Of a stretch of DNA of 64,000 bases, positions 1 to 12,974 are shown piece after piece (within the stretch, counting starts at the first letter, position 1; each line of letters begins with the position of its first letter). The DNA comes from Brassica napus (taxonomy: Eukaryota > Streptophyta > Magnoliopsida > Brassicales > Brassicaceae): contig NC_063450.1 in the NCBI RefSeq assembly GCF_020379485.1, positions 26,512,137-26,576,136 of the forward strand. Direction: 5' to 3'. The position numbers and the translations under genes are program-made. Under the pieces are notes generated by a model, which did no database searches, was not told where the DNA came from, and saw nothing but the letters and a program-made list of their open reading frames with translations.

Positions 1-3000
1 GCTTCGGCCGTCTCTCCATCTTCTAGGTTTTGGGCCGGTCTTGGACCGGGCCTGGTTAATGGCAATCCACTCCATGATTTATAACAGTTTCTTATATATC
101 GTTGATAGAATATTTTGAATATTGTGGAAACTAAATTATCACTACTTGGCCAGTCTGGACTTGGATTTCGGCCCAAGTGGTTTACATGGTGGGCCATAAC
201 AGATGATTGGTTCACCTCCTGGCATTAGTCGGAAGATATTTCAAACTCAGGTCAGGCAGTGTGGTACGCTTTCGGGCTAGTCCACTCTGTAGCACTAAGT
301 GCGTTCCTCTCGGGGTCAACCGGATCAGCCGATAAGATTTATAAAAAAAAATATATATTTTGAATATTTACTATATTAATTTATTTTCCTTAGTTCGATC
401 TCTTGAAATAGATACAACTAGAGTTTCGTACACATGTCCGTGTATTTGGTTAATAGAATAGATATATGAATTAATGTAATGGTTGCACAAACATGCGTCC
501 CATGTTTGTTCAATTTATAATATATAACATTTATAATTGATCGACGGTATTTAATTGCCTATAAGTTGTTGATTGTTCATATTGTGATTAGATATAAAAC
601 AAATCAAAATAATATGTTATATAATATATTCGTCAATTAGTATTTTTAACTATAGTAACCATTTTTATGTATTTTATTTTTATTTTAATTAAAACACCAA
701 TTATTATATTTATGTATATTATTATATATATATTTCCAAAAATGTATTTATGTTTCAATAAGATAGATAGATATATCTCTAAGTTTTTTTATATGCAAAA
801 TAAATTTTACTTCTATGTTCAGTCTTGTGGAAAATATTAAATTAAAATTTGTTTGTTGTATTCTTATAATCAAAAATATGTGTGTGTGTGTGTTAATTAT
901 ATTAATCATAAAATAATTTAACATATATTTGAAAACTAACTATATATGTTTTAACAAAAAAATTATTGTTTATATTTTGTATGTGAAATGACATAATAAT
1001 ATACATGAACATATAGCATTTAAAGGTTGTAGTCACATTTTCAATAAATTTGTTTAATTTATTGTAAAATCTTTTTGGAGAATAATCCGGTTAAAGGGTA
1101 ACTGTAATTTTGATTATAGAATAATATAATAAAATAAATGATTTTTAGTTAATTAACTAAATTTTGGATAGAGAAAAACCTAACAAAATAATTAATTAAT
1201 TAATAGTTACTAATTCAGTGGCACACGTTGGTAAATATTAAGGTGAATTAAATGTTATTTTCAAAAGATACATCAATTTTAATAATATAGACTCATAGTT
1301 TATTGAATGGTATATAATATAATCAAACAAAAAGTAATGAAAAATATGACTGATTTAGATGAGCCAATGATAATTGTTAATGTTTTATCTAAATTTTTTA
1401 ATCTTATATTAAATTAATAGGAACAAAGTTTTTTTCTTAATTACTATTTTATATATTGTTTTAAAATTTTAGAAATTGTCTTAAATAGCCACAAAACATG
1501 CTTTTATTTCCAAACTAGACCACAAGGTTTAGAGTGATCAAAATATATATCATTAAAGGGGTAAATGACAGTGATACATTTTTCTACAGATATATTAAAT
1601 AAATAAATATTTAAATGAAAAAAATTTCGAATTTTACTATGAAACGACTAAATATTTTTGGAAAACCTTCCTAAATGTATATGATATCTACATGCATTTG
1701 AATTATATGCATATTTAGGAAAACATTACTGAATAAATATAATATTTCTTAAAATTTAGGAATATATTAATAATATGTATAATATCTTCATAAAGTTCAT
1801 GAAAATTTTCATAAATGTGTATTTAAGAATACATTCTGAATTGAATATTTAGGAAGATCTTCGTAGATATATAATTTATAAATAACTTACTAAATTTGAA
1901 TTATATGTATATTTAGTAAGATATTCTTGAATATGTATAACATATTCTTAAAGTTATGGGAAGACTTTTCTGAATTTGATATCTAAATTTTATAAATATT
2001 TAAATATGCATATAAATCAAATTCAAGAAGATGTTATACACATTTAGGAAGACCTTCCTAAATACATACATGTTACATTAAAGAAGTCTAATTGCAAGTT
2101 TATGAAGGTATTTCTGAATTTATTAAAAATAAAATTGAAAAATTCTGGAAGATATCCTACATATTCATGAATATTTTCCTAAACTATTTTTAAGAAAAAA
2201 TGTTTTTCAAATTTTTTTTGGGGAGAAACTAGAAAAAAAAATTAGAATGTTATTTTTTGGAAAAGTAAAATTGTGAATAAAGGTATAAATATCATTTATA
2301 TATATATTTGATAAATAAATAAGTAAAATTATAAATGAATGTATAATTATCATTTATCCATTTAACAAAATTTAATTTGGTCATTTTAATAATTAGAGAC
2401 TATTTACGAATTTGAAGATTTGCCTTTTTAATTTTGTTTTGTTTTGTTTTACACTAACGTTTTCCAGGCGCCTTTGGTAGTTTATTTCAAAACCAAATAT
2501 CATTGTAAAATGCATGTTTAGATTTATAGGTTTTTAACGTACATTAAATGAGTTATGAATGGGTTGTTCTGGTGTTCAAAAAAAGAAAAGAATAGATTGT
2601 TCTATGTTACTTGTCTATATGTTATGCTTTTAACTAGACTTTAGATCTAGTAGCTAATAACAAAAGTGTTTTTTTGACAAAATAAATGATAAAGTAAATG
2701 AAAATCATCTTGTGGTTTAATTAATTAATGGGATAAAATACATAATTTGGAAATTTAAACTAACAGCATGTTATAATTAGTAATTGCCACAAACATTTTC
2801 GCTTCATACAAACAACTAAAAAAGTTAAACCATCTGACTTATAGTCCACCATTGAAAGTCCTTGTGATCTTAATGGTTACGTTTTATTTTCACAAGCTTA
2901 CTCACATGTATTTTTTCTGCATATTGTACGAACAGACAAATTTAGTATTTGGTAATAAGCTGATAAAACAATTAGCCTTTGGATGACATGGTGTCCACTC

Positions 3001-3525
3001 TTCAAACCACCACAAAGTTCCCTATCTATTATCGGCGACAATATCAAATAGGATGTAAGCCACTAAACTTAACCATCATTTGTTTGTACATTATATTTGA
3101 ATATAAAATTAAATAAGCCATCTCATCAGTTAAAACTCCATAATTCGTTTTCAACATTCACACAGCGGATAATTCACGCAACGTATCAATGTATCATTCA
3201 CACAGGGCCGCAAAGTGTATTTGGAAACCAGGTAAATATTCCTCCCTCTATTTTACGAATATAAAAGTTTTGGACATTTTCATGCACTTTTTAAAAATAA
3301 TTTTACAATAGCAATCAATCATTACTGTTTCAAATGTCATAATTTTCAAAAAAAAAAATAATTTATTTTAATAATAATGATCTTAGCTAGTATGAGTAAA
3401 AAGAGTAAACAAACTAAAAATTACATTAAAACACATAACTCCCATTTTTATTAAATGAGTAATAATCTTAAATTTTTATCTTTGATCGGAGTAAGAAATT
3501 ATTTTAAACTGAGAGAGCCACATTT
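1..3525. other. AT-rich intergenic DNA left of the duplication
   Basis: No coding region is supported here. The first ~330 bases are less AT-rich than the rest and could be the end of an old retroelement, but no domain or terminus is recognisable. A short GT microsatellite lies near 878-892. A set of degenerate repeats (listed separately) occupies about 1640-2170. This stretch has no counterpart before the second copy of the segmental duplication, so it is the unique left flank. Confidence 0.6.
1640..2170. repeat. Degenerate AT-rich repeats with partly palindromic cores
   Basis: Variants of a motif such as TTTAGGAAGACCTTCCTAAA recur near 1660, 1850, 1910 and 2040, with similar AT-rich spacers (TTGAATTATATGCATATTTA and relatives). 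The cores read nearly the same on both strands. They look like decayed copies of one short repeat; no family is assigned. Confidence 0.35.
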
Positions 3526-3580
3526 CATGTTACTTGGACTCGAAGCAGTCGCTGATCACACCTTTTGTTTTTCCATATTA

Positions 3581-4180
3581 GAGCATCGCCAATGAGGAAC
3601 ATCATTTTGGGGATGGATAATATTTAAAATGAAAGTTCGAGGATGAATTGTTCCAAAACCTACATATTTTTTGAATTTGTTAATATATTACATTTTAATA
3701 TTTAGCTTTAATAATAATCAATTTTAAGCACTAAAATTTTATAAGTAAGTAATAAATATACAATTAAAACATCAAATTGAGATTTTAGGATTTTCTTATA
3801 TTGTAAAACCAAAAATTCATATATGAGTCATAAACCAAACATCAAATTTGAGATTTAAGGATTTTCTTATTTTTGGTTTTACAATATTTATGACTCATAT
3901 ATGAACTTTTGGTTTTACTGATAATATATATTTGAGTATTAAAGTGAAATATTATTATAAAAATTAAAGTGATACCTAAATAATATTAGTAGAATAATAT
4001 GTAAGTTATATAATTATAAAGAATAAAATGAAAAGTAAATAATTTTTTGAGGTTTTGAATAGTAAAACATCAAATTTGAGATTTTATTATTCAGACACTC
4101 AAAAATTTGAAAGTTTAAAAATTTGTTGGAAAAGTTAAAAACTTAAAATTTGAAGGTTTAAGAACATGTTGGAGATGCTC
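3581..4180. mobile_element. MITE with 3-bp TTA target duplication, copy 1
   Basis: The ends are inverted repeats: GAGCATCGCCAA on the left and, read on the other strand, GAGCATCTCCAA on the right (11 of 12 match). TTA flanks both sides (3578-3580 and 4181-4183), which fits a PIF/Harbinger (Tourist-like) MITE. There is no coding capacity. A long internal inverted repeat (about 3804-3834 against 3888-3918) could fold into a hairpin. It begins 55 bp right of the duplication edge. Confidence 0.7.
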
Positions 4181-4183
4181 TTA

Positions 4184-5440
4184 GCTGATCAAAATTGAGG
4201 AGAAATTTCGAAAAAAGATGCGCTGGGATGGGTTGTTAATTTTTCCAATTCCATATCAGCTGGCTACTTGGACCATCTATAATCCGGGTTACACTGAACA
4301 CTTACATGACATCCTGATTATTACCGTAGTCGAATAGCTCTAACACTCGTTGGGAGAGGACTCCCACTAAATTATACGCCCTCTGTTTGAATTTTTTAAT
4401 TAGTCAGTGTTTAAGGTTTTTACACAACTATTAAGAAATTGTTAACTTTTATTCATTTTGCATTAGTTAAGCTTAATCCAACTAAAAATTATTCAATAAA
4501 AAGTTAGTCAAAAACACCAAATAACATTAAAATTTTGCATAGAAATTTGAAAATATTATTTAAATTGAAACAAAAATAAATATTAAAACGCCAACTAAAA
4601 AGAAAAGAGGGAGTATATATTAGTGGATTCAGATATCCGTGACTAAATTTATTGATTCTTTTAAAATGATAATCCCACACGTTACTCATTGTAATGAAGC
4701 CAATTAGCATAATGAAATATAAGAAAATCCTTTGAAAATAAAATAAAAATATGTAATATTATTTAGATTATATGTTATATATATGATATATTACAAGTAG
4801 CAACAAGAGATGAATAGTTTCGTGAATATTCAGGTTGATACAGAATTTTCTTAGATGTGTGATGAGTGGACAAAAATGAATGATGTTTGCAAGTTGATTA
4901 TATATTATATAATGTAAGTGCATGCTTTTGATTCTCGAAACTATTTGCTTATAACTTACGGATATATAAGTTATATATAAGTTCGGCTTGGACGTAAAAG
5001 TCTAAATATAATTTGTTATACATTGCTTGCTACACTACATTCTTTTTATTGGTACGATACTTTATGATTCGTTATCACTATATTATTACTACCTTGACAA
5101 AAACATTATTAATTAGTGATCTTAGATGCTAATAAACCAGCCATCTTGATTATGCAAATATGTATTCCAAAAAAGAAGCAACATTGCTCTTCATACGCAA
5201 GTCTTTATAACCAATAGTCCAAATAATTAATAAATTATAATAGGTGTGTAACCAAAGAAACTTACGAGATACGACCTAACCGGTTTGGATCATATATATA
5301 GAACAATACTATAGTTAGCCACACATAATGGATAATTATTTGATAAAATTAAAAAAAATGTATAACTAAAGTGATGCATAGATAACCAATGGCTGTAAAA
5401 ATGCACTCGTATATTGCCTTTTGTGTCAGCCCAATTTGGC
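4184..5440. other. Intergenic region and distal WAT1 promoter
   Basis: AT-rich sequence with no supported gene. Short reading frames on the minus strand have no family features. The last few hundred bases presumably hold the WAT1 upstream regulatory region; no specific cis element can be assigned with confidence. Confidence 0.5.
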
Positions 5441-5448
5441 TATATAAG
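5441..5448 (+). promoter_or_regulatory. Probable TATA box of WAT1 gene, copy 1
   Basis: TATATAAG lies in the context GGCTATATAAGCAAG, about 120 bases before the start codon at 5567. This would give a leader of roughly 90 bases. The same site is present in copy 2 at 26985-26992, but not in the fragment at 24696. Confidence 0.55.
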
Positions 5449-5566
5449 CAAGTACGCTCTTGTCTGGTGTAATCATTCACAGTTATAAGGCTCATAGTCA
5501 AGTACAATATTGATACATCAATACAATCAAGAAAGAGAAACCTATAGAAAAAGAAACATAGATCAA

Positions 5567-7911
5567 ATGGAGAGTGAGAAAATGTGGGGAGGCTTAATGA
5601 ATAGAGTGAAACCATACTTAGCAATGATATCTATGCAATTTGGTTATGCCGGTATGTACATAATCACCATGGTCTCTCTTAAGCATGGCATGAACCATTA
5701 CATCCTGGCCGTTTACCGCCACGCAATCGCCACGGTCGTCATCGCGCCGTTTGCTCTATTTCATGAGAGGTATATATATAACTCTTTTTGTCTTATTTGT
5801 GAATTAACTGACAGAAAATTCTACACCAAAGCTCTATAGTAGAAAAAGAGTATGTCAATTAACATAGCATTAACTACTATACTACCATAATTTCGATGTC
5901 TATGTAAGTTTTGCCGTATCTAGGTCATACAAACATGTTAAATCTTATAACTTAATAAAATCAAGTATGTAATTTTTTTATTGTTATGCGTATGCAGGAA
6001 AACAAGGCCGAAGATGACGTTCCGGATATTCCTTCAAATTGCGCTGCTCGGATTTATTGAGTAATACTCGTCCATTAGTCTCATAATACATTCACAACTA
6101 AACACTATAAGAACAATCTCCGCATATTTTTTGAAGTTCTTATATAGTTAATAAATATATTAGTAGTAGTGATAATTAAATAAAAAGGTCATTAAATGGG
6201 TGTTACTAAAATGATAGGCCGGTGCTGGATCAGAATCTCTACTACGTCGGGATGACTTACACCTCAGCGACTTTCGCTTCTGCTACGGCTAATGTTCTTC
6301 CTGCCATCACCTTCGTATTGGCAATCATTTTCAGGTTTACATTATTTTTCTTGATTCTTGTAAATAAACTCATCAAACATTTCAAGCTTAGATTCGTATT
6401 GACTCCATCAGAAAATTAAAATTGATTCCATCAGAAAATTAAAATTTTCTTATTAACTCTTTTTCTTGAACTGAACATTCTTATATATCAACTTGTTAGT
6501 GAGATTATTAATATATATTTTTGCTGCTGGTAAATTGTCCTGCTTTATTCACTTTGATTTTATTTTGAGGATTTTGACTTTTAATTCCCATGCCGTGGGA
6601 ACAAGATTATAATTAATGGAATCATAGGTAAACACAGTTATCAGTATGTTCGTGGAACATGATACCCCCTGAATAATTAATTAATAAACACCAAAAGAAA
6701 TATACCGTGTGAGATCATTACAATTATACTAACGTAAGATGCCATTAGAAGTCTAGAACATGACTGTAAGCCAAGTTAAGAAAAACATGACTGTTGTTTT
6801 CCATGCAAATGTAATTTTTATAAAACAATTAGACGTAAGCTCGAAATAAATTCTTTATATAAAAATTTCAGATTAGAGAGCGTGAATTTTAAGAAGGTAC
6901 GAAGCATAGCCAAAGTTATCGGAACAGTTATTACAGTCTCCGGAGCACTTCTCATGACTCTCTACAAAGGTCCAATCATTGACTTTATAAAATTCGGTGG
7001 TGGTGGAGGAGGAGGCGGTGACGGTGCAGGAGGACCTCACGGCGGTGCAGCATCAGCGGCTTTGGACAAACACTGGGTTCCGGGAACTCTAATGTTGTTG
7101 GGGAGAACTTTTGGTTGGGCCGGTTTCTTCATTCTACAAGTGAGTACCAATTAATACATAATTTCCGGTTTACTCAATAACCATAGAAAACTTCTAATGG
7201 TTCTGTCTTATTATGTTAAAACGCAGTCATTTACACTGAAGGAGTACCCAGCTGAGCTATCATTAACGGCGTTAATATGTTTGATGGGAACGTTAGAAGG
7301 AACTGCCGTCTCATTGGTAACGGTACGTGACCTGAGCGCTTGGAAAATCGGCTTCGACTCTAATCTCTTCGCAGCCGCGTACTCCGTAAGTATATATAAA
7401 TTAGTTTTAAATAATTTACTAATGAAACTGATTAATTAAAATAATTAACTAAATAAATTGGTGATTAGGGGGTGATATGTTCGGGAGTGGCGTATTACGT
7501 GCAAGGAGTAGTGATGAGAGAAAGAGGACCTGTTTTCGTTGCGACATTTAATCCTCTATGTGTCGTTATAACTGCAGCTCTTGGTGTTGTTGTATTGTCT
7601 GAAAGTATTCATCTTGGAAGGTATTTTTTTCTCATTTTATTTCTTTCTAAAATTAATAATTTTCGTTATTAAATTGTTTTCTTATAATATTTTTTTGCAG
7701 TGTGATTGGAACGATATTTATAATTGTGGGCCTATACACTGTTGTATGGGGTAAAGGCAAAGATAAGAGAATGACGGATGATGATAGCAAAGAACTTCCG
7801 GTTAAGATTTCGGTTAAAGAGGTAGACGCCAATAGAGTCTTAGCCGGAAAATTGGAGATGAAAACAAAGGAAGGCCAGGAGACTAATAAGGCTAATCAAG
7901 CTGGGATTTGA
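5567..7911 (+). CDS. WAT1-related (nodulin MtN21/EamA-like, UMAMIT) transporter, copy 1
   Basis: Seven exons are readable: 5567-5769, 5998-6060, 6218-6334, 6872-7139, 7227-7385, 7469-7620 and 7701-7911. All introns are GT-AG, and the 1173 nt encode 390 residues, the usual length for this plant family. The protein starts MESEKMWGG and has the hallmarks of two EamA (DMT superfamily) repeats, with about ten hydrophobic segments. Family motifs include YRHAIAT, LDQNLYYVGM, SATFASATANVLPA, and near the C-terminus RGPVFVATFNPL and GLYTVVWGK. A glycine-rich stretch (about residues 170-185) sits in the central cytosolic loop. Family members are membrane carriers for amino acids or auxin; the substrate here cannot be told from sequence. 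The start codon is the first ATG that keeps the conserved N-terminus; an upstream in-frame ATG at 5510 would add an implausible hydrophilic leader. It most resembles Arabidopsis At1g21890 (from memory). Confidence 0.93.
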
Positions 7912-8534
7912 GGATACTTGAGTGATAAAAGGCCTTTCTATGTATATTGTTTATGCTTTCTTTTCTTGCTTTCTACGGTTTGGCAGATCATATGTAACTG
8001 ATGAGATTAATCAAATCATCTTATAGTTAACAAAAAGGTTTTGCTCGTTAGTAGGTTTCCATGTCGAAACAAAAGTGAATCTTCTAAAATCCATGAAACT
8101 TCAGGTTTTCTTGCCATTAGAAGCGTTTCTACCAAGACTCTTAAATTAGCACAACATCTTTTTCGAACTTGAATTTACAAACAAAATAAAATTAGGCTTC
8201 GTCATTGTATCTAATATGCATAACTAATTAGATTACAATTGATCAAAGAACAAAAGAAAAACTAATTAGGTTTGTTTTCTTGTTCAACAACTACATAGCT
8301 TTTTTTTTTTTTTTTGAAACACAACAACTAAATAGCTTGATAACAATTTTTACTTAAGAAAAAAGATATTTAAAATAGTAATGGAGAACCAATTCATTGC
8401 AATCATCTAGATGTTGATGTAATGTAATATCTTCCGAGAGTTTAGAGATTTCAATTGATCACTGATCATAGTGATAACACCAGGCCTGGTCGTAGCTCGC
8501 ACTCTTAAATATCTAATTTTTGTTTCTCGAATAA
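7912..8534. other. WAT1 3' flank and spacer
   Basis: Contains the WAT1 3' untranslated region, a T-rich run at about 8300-8315 and AT-rich spacer. The T run is one of the few places where the two duplication copies differ in length. No gene is supported. Confidence 0.5.
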
Positions 8535-9420
8535 GAGCATCTCCAAAGTATTACTCCAATATTTACTTCAAAATGGTGTAACTCCAAGATGGAGTTGAGT
8601 TTTACTGTAATGTATTACTCCATTTTTTTACTCCAAAAAAATATTCACAAATTATTCCTTTTTTATTTAGTTAATAATTGTTAGTAGTACCTTCAACTTA
8701 TAAAAATTAAACAATTAAATTAACTATTTTATATTTACAAAACTTTCATAAAAATATATTTTATTTAAATTAAATATTTATTAATAAAAATACAGTTAGA
8801 TATTTTCTTCCAACTTCAATTGGTGTAATTTTCATCATATGCAATTTTCCTAATTCAAAAACAAAATTATGCATTAAAAGAACATAAAGAAGAAAACAAA
8901 GTTTTGTTTTGTATTTTAAATTACGTACTTGATCCAAATGTTTCTGCATATATTAAGTTTAACAAGTACAATGTTATCAATCGAAATGTTGACCCACAAG
9001 ATAAACAAACTCATCTATTTTGTTTGAACGATACTTCACTGATTCCAAAAACAGTTTACAGAATTATTAAATCACTTATTTCTATTATATTATATTATAT
9101 TATAAATTATTACGTTTAGTTTTGATTTTTATTAGTTTATGCATCTTTTATGAAAAACTATTAAATAATATTTTGTGGAGTATTATATTTATTTTCATGT
9201 TATTGTATTATTTTATATATTATTTAAGTATGAAATAAAAATATTCAAGATTAAAAGGACCATTTCATAAATAAAAAAAGTTCAACTTCAAAATGCAAAA
9301 GTAATATTTTGTAACCCTAACCATTAATCCATTTTAGAGTTGAATATAAAGTGGGATTAAGAAGATATTATTTCAAAATGAAGTTTGGAATAAAAAATGA
9401 AGTAGAGTCAGAGATGCCTC
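8535..9420. mobile_element. MITE-like element, copy 1
   Basis: The left end GAGCATCTCCAAAGTATTAC and the right end read in reverse (GAGGCATCTCTGACTCTAC) are imperfect inverted repeats. Both are followed inward by ACTTCA/ACTCCA-rich sequence typical of short plant elements of the GAGCATCTCC type. The interior is very AT-rich. A 71-codon frame at 8904-9119 has no recognisable domain and is probably fortuitous. No clean target duplication was found, so the limits are approximate. Confidence 0.45.
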
Positions 9421-10592
9421 GAGAATAAACAAGTACATGAGATGAGATGGTAGCCGAGACAATGATACAAAAACATAAACATGTGATGTATGAATAGACG
9501 AAGACAGTTTTTGGTTTCTAATTACCGCATACCCAGCTAAATGTTCCACAGAAGGTTTTTATTGGATTATGACCACCTCGAGGGACTATGAAGTGCTCAT
9601 TACCCAATGGATCACATATTTGTCTGGCGTGGAGTGGTACATATGGCTGTTGCTTTTCTTGATGCCTTCATACATATATTCACGATACAATTTTTTACAC
9701 ACTTCTCATCCATTACATAAGAATGGGAGATTTGTGATGAAAACATCATTGTAAACAAAATTTACAATCTTTAAAACACTGAATTTTTTCTTTGATACTT
9801 GAGCTGCCATATCGTACAGTAGTTATTACACCTTTTAAATCATATATGTTTCTTTATTGTGGTTTTAAAATAAGATGATTCAGTACAAAGATTCCAAGTC
9901 AATGTAGATGTATTTATATGTTTAGTAAATTTAGTTTTAACAGGTTTTAAAAAATTACGACCAGTTATTAAGCTGTCAATTTTTTTTTGTAAGCTAATCT
10001 GAACAAATATTTGTTATAAATAAATTGTAACTAATTGTTCTCACTAATATTATTACGGGACACTAATTTTAAACCCACATCATCACATAAATAATTTATG
10101 ACCTAAATAAATACTTAAGTAGCTTTTATAAAATAAATGACAATTCTCCTAAACAGGAAAAACGATTGTTTCTATATATACTTGCTATATATATTATATA
10201 TAGACCACAAAGATAAAGTTAGAAAATAACATTCATTAAATAGGAAAGTTACTAAATTATTTTTAATAAACTCAAATTTAAAAATATAAAAAAAATTATT
10301 TAAAACTAAATTAATTATTTAACTATATCATAGACAAAACAAAACAAAATTTTAAGTTTTCAAGAACGTTTTTCAAATTAAATTTTTGTTTGGTAAATAT
10401 TAATGAAATATTGAAAAAATATATTTATTTATATATTATTTTAATTTAGAACTAAACTAGAGCTTCAACAAGAACAACGGTACATAAGTTCTTGTATATA
10501 AACGTTTCCTTTTAGTTAAATAGAAAAAGATGTTCATCTATACAAAAATCCTCCATTTGTTTGTTTTGTAAGAAATTGATGAATTATCTTTT
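9421..10592. other. AT-rich intergenic DNA
   Basis: No gene, RNA or complete element is recognisable. A 61-codon frame at 9569-9754 is preserved in both duplication copies only because the copies are recent; it has no family features. Confidence 0.4.
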
Positions 10593-10620
10593 ACTAGGAA
10601 TTTTCATGCGCCATGCGCAG
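10593..10620 (-). mobile_element. Helitron 3' terminus (minus orientation), copy 1
   Basis: Read on the minus strand, a 5-bp stem hairpin (TGCGC-ATG-GCGCA) is followed about ten bases later by CTAGT, the 3' signature of plant Helitrons. The element body would extend to the right. Its 5' TC end was not located. In copy 2 (32139) the terminal ACTAG has mutated to ATTAG. Confidence 0.5.
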
Positions 10621-11638
10621 ATATAAAATATTTAAAAATGTTATATATAAATAAAATTTTCTATTTTTATATTTTAGTTTTATCAGTTTAAAAAATAAAA
10701 CCATAATGTAATTGTTTTTAGTTTGATTTATTCAAGTTTACTTTGACCTTTTAATTTTGCATTATTTAACTTTTGATAAAAATAATTGAAATTTATAAAG
10801 TTACTTTATTATATTATTATTTATTTAATTACCATTTTTAAATATGTCTATTTGTAAATATATAAATTATTTCTAATAATATATACATTAAATAAAAATA
10901 ACTTATATATGTTGATAAAATATATTTTAAACTACACTTATTTTAATAATAAAAATATGATTCATATATTGATGTAAAATTTTAATATTCGTAACTATTA
11001 TTTATATATAAAAACATATTATTTTAATTGATATAGAAAAGTTATTAGGTATCATAAAATCTTACCAAAATGAATATTTACTGAGAAAAAATATTTTTGA
11101 TATAAAATTTATTAGTTATTACTATATTATGAATCTTTTCCAAAAATATAAATCCGTATATAAAAAATCATCATTATTATATTTAAGAAATCTTACCAAA
11201 AACATAAATCTAAATATAGTAAATTTTACTTGTCACAATTAGATTTATGCTATGTCATATTTCTTTTAAGCCATGTCATTATTTTTTTGTGAAAGTTAAT
11301 GTACTGAAGAAACATATACAAATCACTTTTCAAATATAGTGTAGGGGATTTCCCTCCATAGAATCACAAATTAAGTTTCAAGTTATAAATATATTATAAA
11401 TATGCATGTATTATCTTTTGATAGTAATAACTGGCCAAGTGCAAAACATAAATCAATGGTAAGTACATTTCTTTTATTTGCATGTCATCAAATGTTTTAC
11501 CTAAATCCAATGCACTAGTTTAAGATATTAAATATGGTGATATATAGTGTTTCAGTTCTTGCAAATATTTAGTTGTTTTGCTAACTTCATGGCTTAAACA
11601 TAACTACTTAATGAGTTGTTTTGGTTCGTGTTTTGTAG

Positions 11639-11980
11639 GACAAACCTTACAGCAAACAGACTGAGGCCAAGCCCACAAGATACATACCGCTATGGTAAGA
11701 TAAACATCACCAGAACAATCAGACTTGCTAGCTCTGCTCGACAGATTAAAGGCAACCAACGATACGCCCTGAACAGAGCATCATTTTACCCAAGTGACAC
11801 CCCTTTGAAACTAGCTGACTTTCAAAATTGATGGCGTATACACGCCTGGAAACATATCTGACCAGCGCACAAAAAGAGAGATATTCCCTGTCACATTTGT
11901 GATGCAAACTGATTTCGGAGGTTGTTTTCAAGAATTTGCCAAAGCTGGCACCTTGATGGTTACTCTTTCTTCCTTTTCTG
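11639..11980 (+). pseudogene. Exon-like remnant of an unidentified gene, copy 1
   Basis: A TTTTGTAG acceptor precedes coding-like sequence, an internal donor-like GGTAAGA follows at about 11694, and TCTGGTGAGT closes the block at 11980. Frames read, for example, DKPYSKQTEAKPTRY early on and FGGCFQEFAKAGTLMVTLSS late, but stops and frame changes separate them. Base composition is clearly less AT-rich than the surroundings. No protein family is recognised. It lies between two Helitron 3' ends, so it may be a gene fragment captured by a Helitron; this is inference. Confidence 0.4.
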
Positions 11981-12287
11981 GTGAGTTAAATATTACTTTG
12001 ACTGTTTTCTCTTGGTTTCTCTAAGCTCTTTTATTCTTGAACCTCATACGTTCATATTTGCATCCAAGATATCCATACGGTACGCAATATATATAGCGTT
12101 CTCAAACCGAGAGATAGACCTTAAGGAAGCCAAAGTTATGTGCGTCTTCTAATTGTTGACTTCATGACCATTTTATTAACCGTGTGGACTTTGGTCTAAC
12201 AATCAGAATGTTACTTGGGAAGTGGAGTCCTACCAGTAGAAAAGTGTACAATCTATACTCACGCTGCACCGTTTAGGTGAGATCCCC

Positions 12288-12624
12288 CAATGGGGTTGAT
12301 TGGGAAGGGCTTTAGAAGTGCTGTTAGATCTCTCTACAGCCTAAATTATTTCTACAGCCTAAATCTTTGCTAATCATGTTTTGTAAATATTTTTTAAAAC
12401 TACATATTTTTCTTTCTTTTTTATTTATTTTTAGCTGTAGAAAGCCACAAATCTAAAGCACTTATTTTTTGTTTTAGAAAATTTATACGTAAGTTTTAAA
12501 TCTTTTTAAACTTACACCTAATATTTTACTGCAAAATTATTTACAGCCACAGCAAAAAAAAATCTACAATTTTATTTCTAAATCAAAAATATAAAGCTAC
12601 AGCTCCTTTCAATCATCCTCATTG
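12288..12624. mobile_element. Short inverted-repeat element (hAT-type MITE candidate), copy 1
   Basis: The left end CAATGGGGTTGATTGGGAA and the right end read in reverse CAATGAGGATGATTGAAA form imperfect terminal inverted repeats around about 337 bases of AT-rich, non-coding DNA with repeated CTACAGC motifs. No clear 8-bp target duplication is visible, so the superfamily is tentative. Confidence 0.45.
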
Positions 12625-12974
12625 ATTCGTGATGGCATCTCTCAACAAGTATCTCACTTTTGAACAATTTAAAAATAAGAGAAGAATTGAAAGGCAAAAA
12701 AAAAAAAGTTGAGATACATATCTTAAATGAAAAACTTCCAAAAATAACTGTTTTCTCTTATGTGTCATTATGTGATTGTTATATTTTTATTTATTTTTAG
12801 AAGTTATTTACATTATTAGAGAATAATAATAACAAAATATGTGTGAGAGGCTCATGGTAGATACTTTACCATTGATGACACAGTTGGCCACAAAAGTTGA
12901 GTCTGTTTTGTGTAAAATGTGGACCATTGCATGAATCTGTGTAGGTGTACCCGAGATCATGGACTGTAATATAC

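Noticed and set aside
1..330. Less AT-rich start of the window considered as a gene end
   Set aside because: No reading frame of useful length or recognisable motif in either strand.
4504..4710. 68-codon minus-strand frame, repeated at 26048
   Set aside because: Hydrophobic AT-rich translation without domain or conserved feature; present twice only because of the segmental duplication.
5349..5624. 91-codon minus-strand frame over the WAT1 promoter and exon 1
   Set aside because: It is antisense to the WAT1 promoter, leader and first codons, with no family features.
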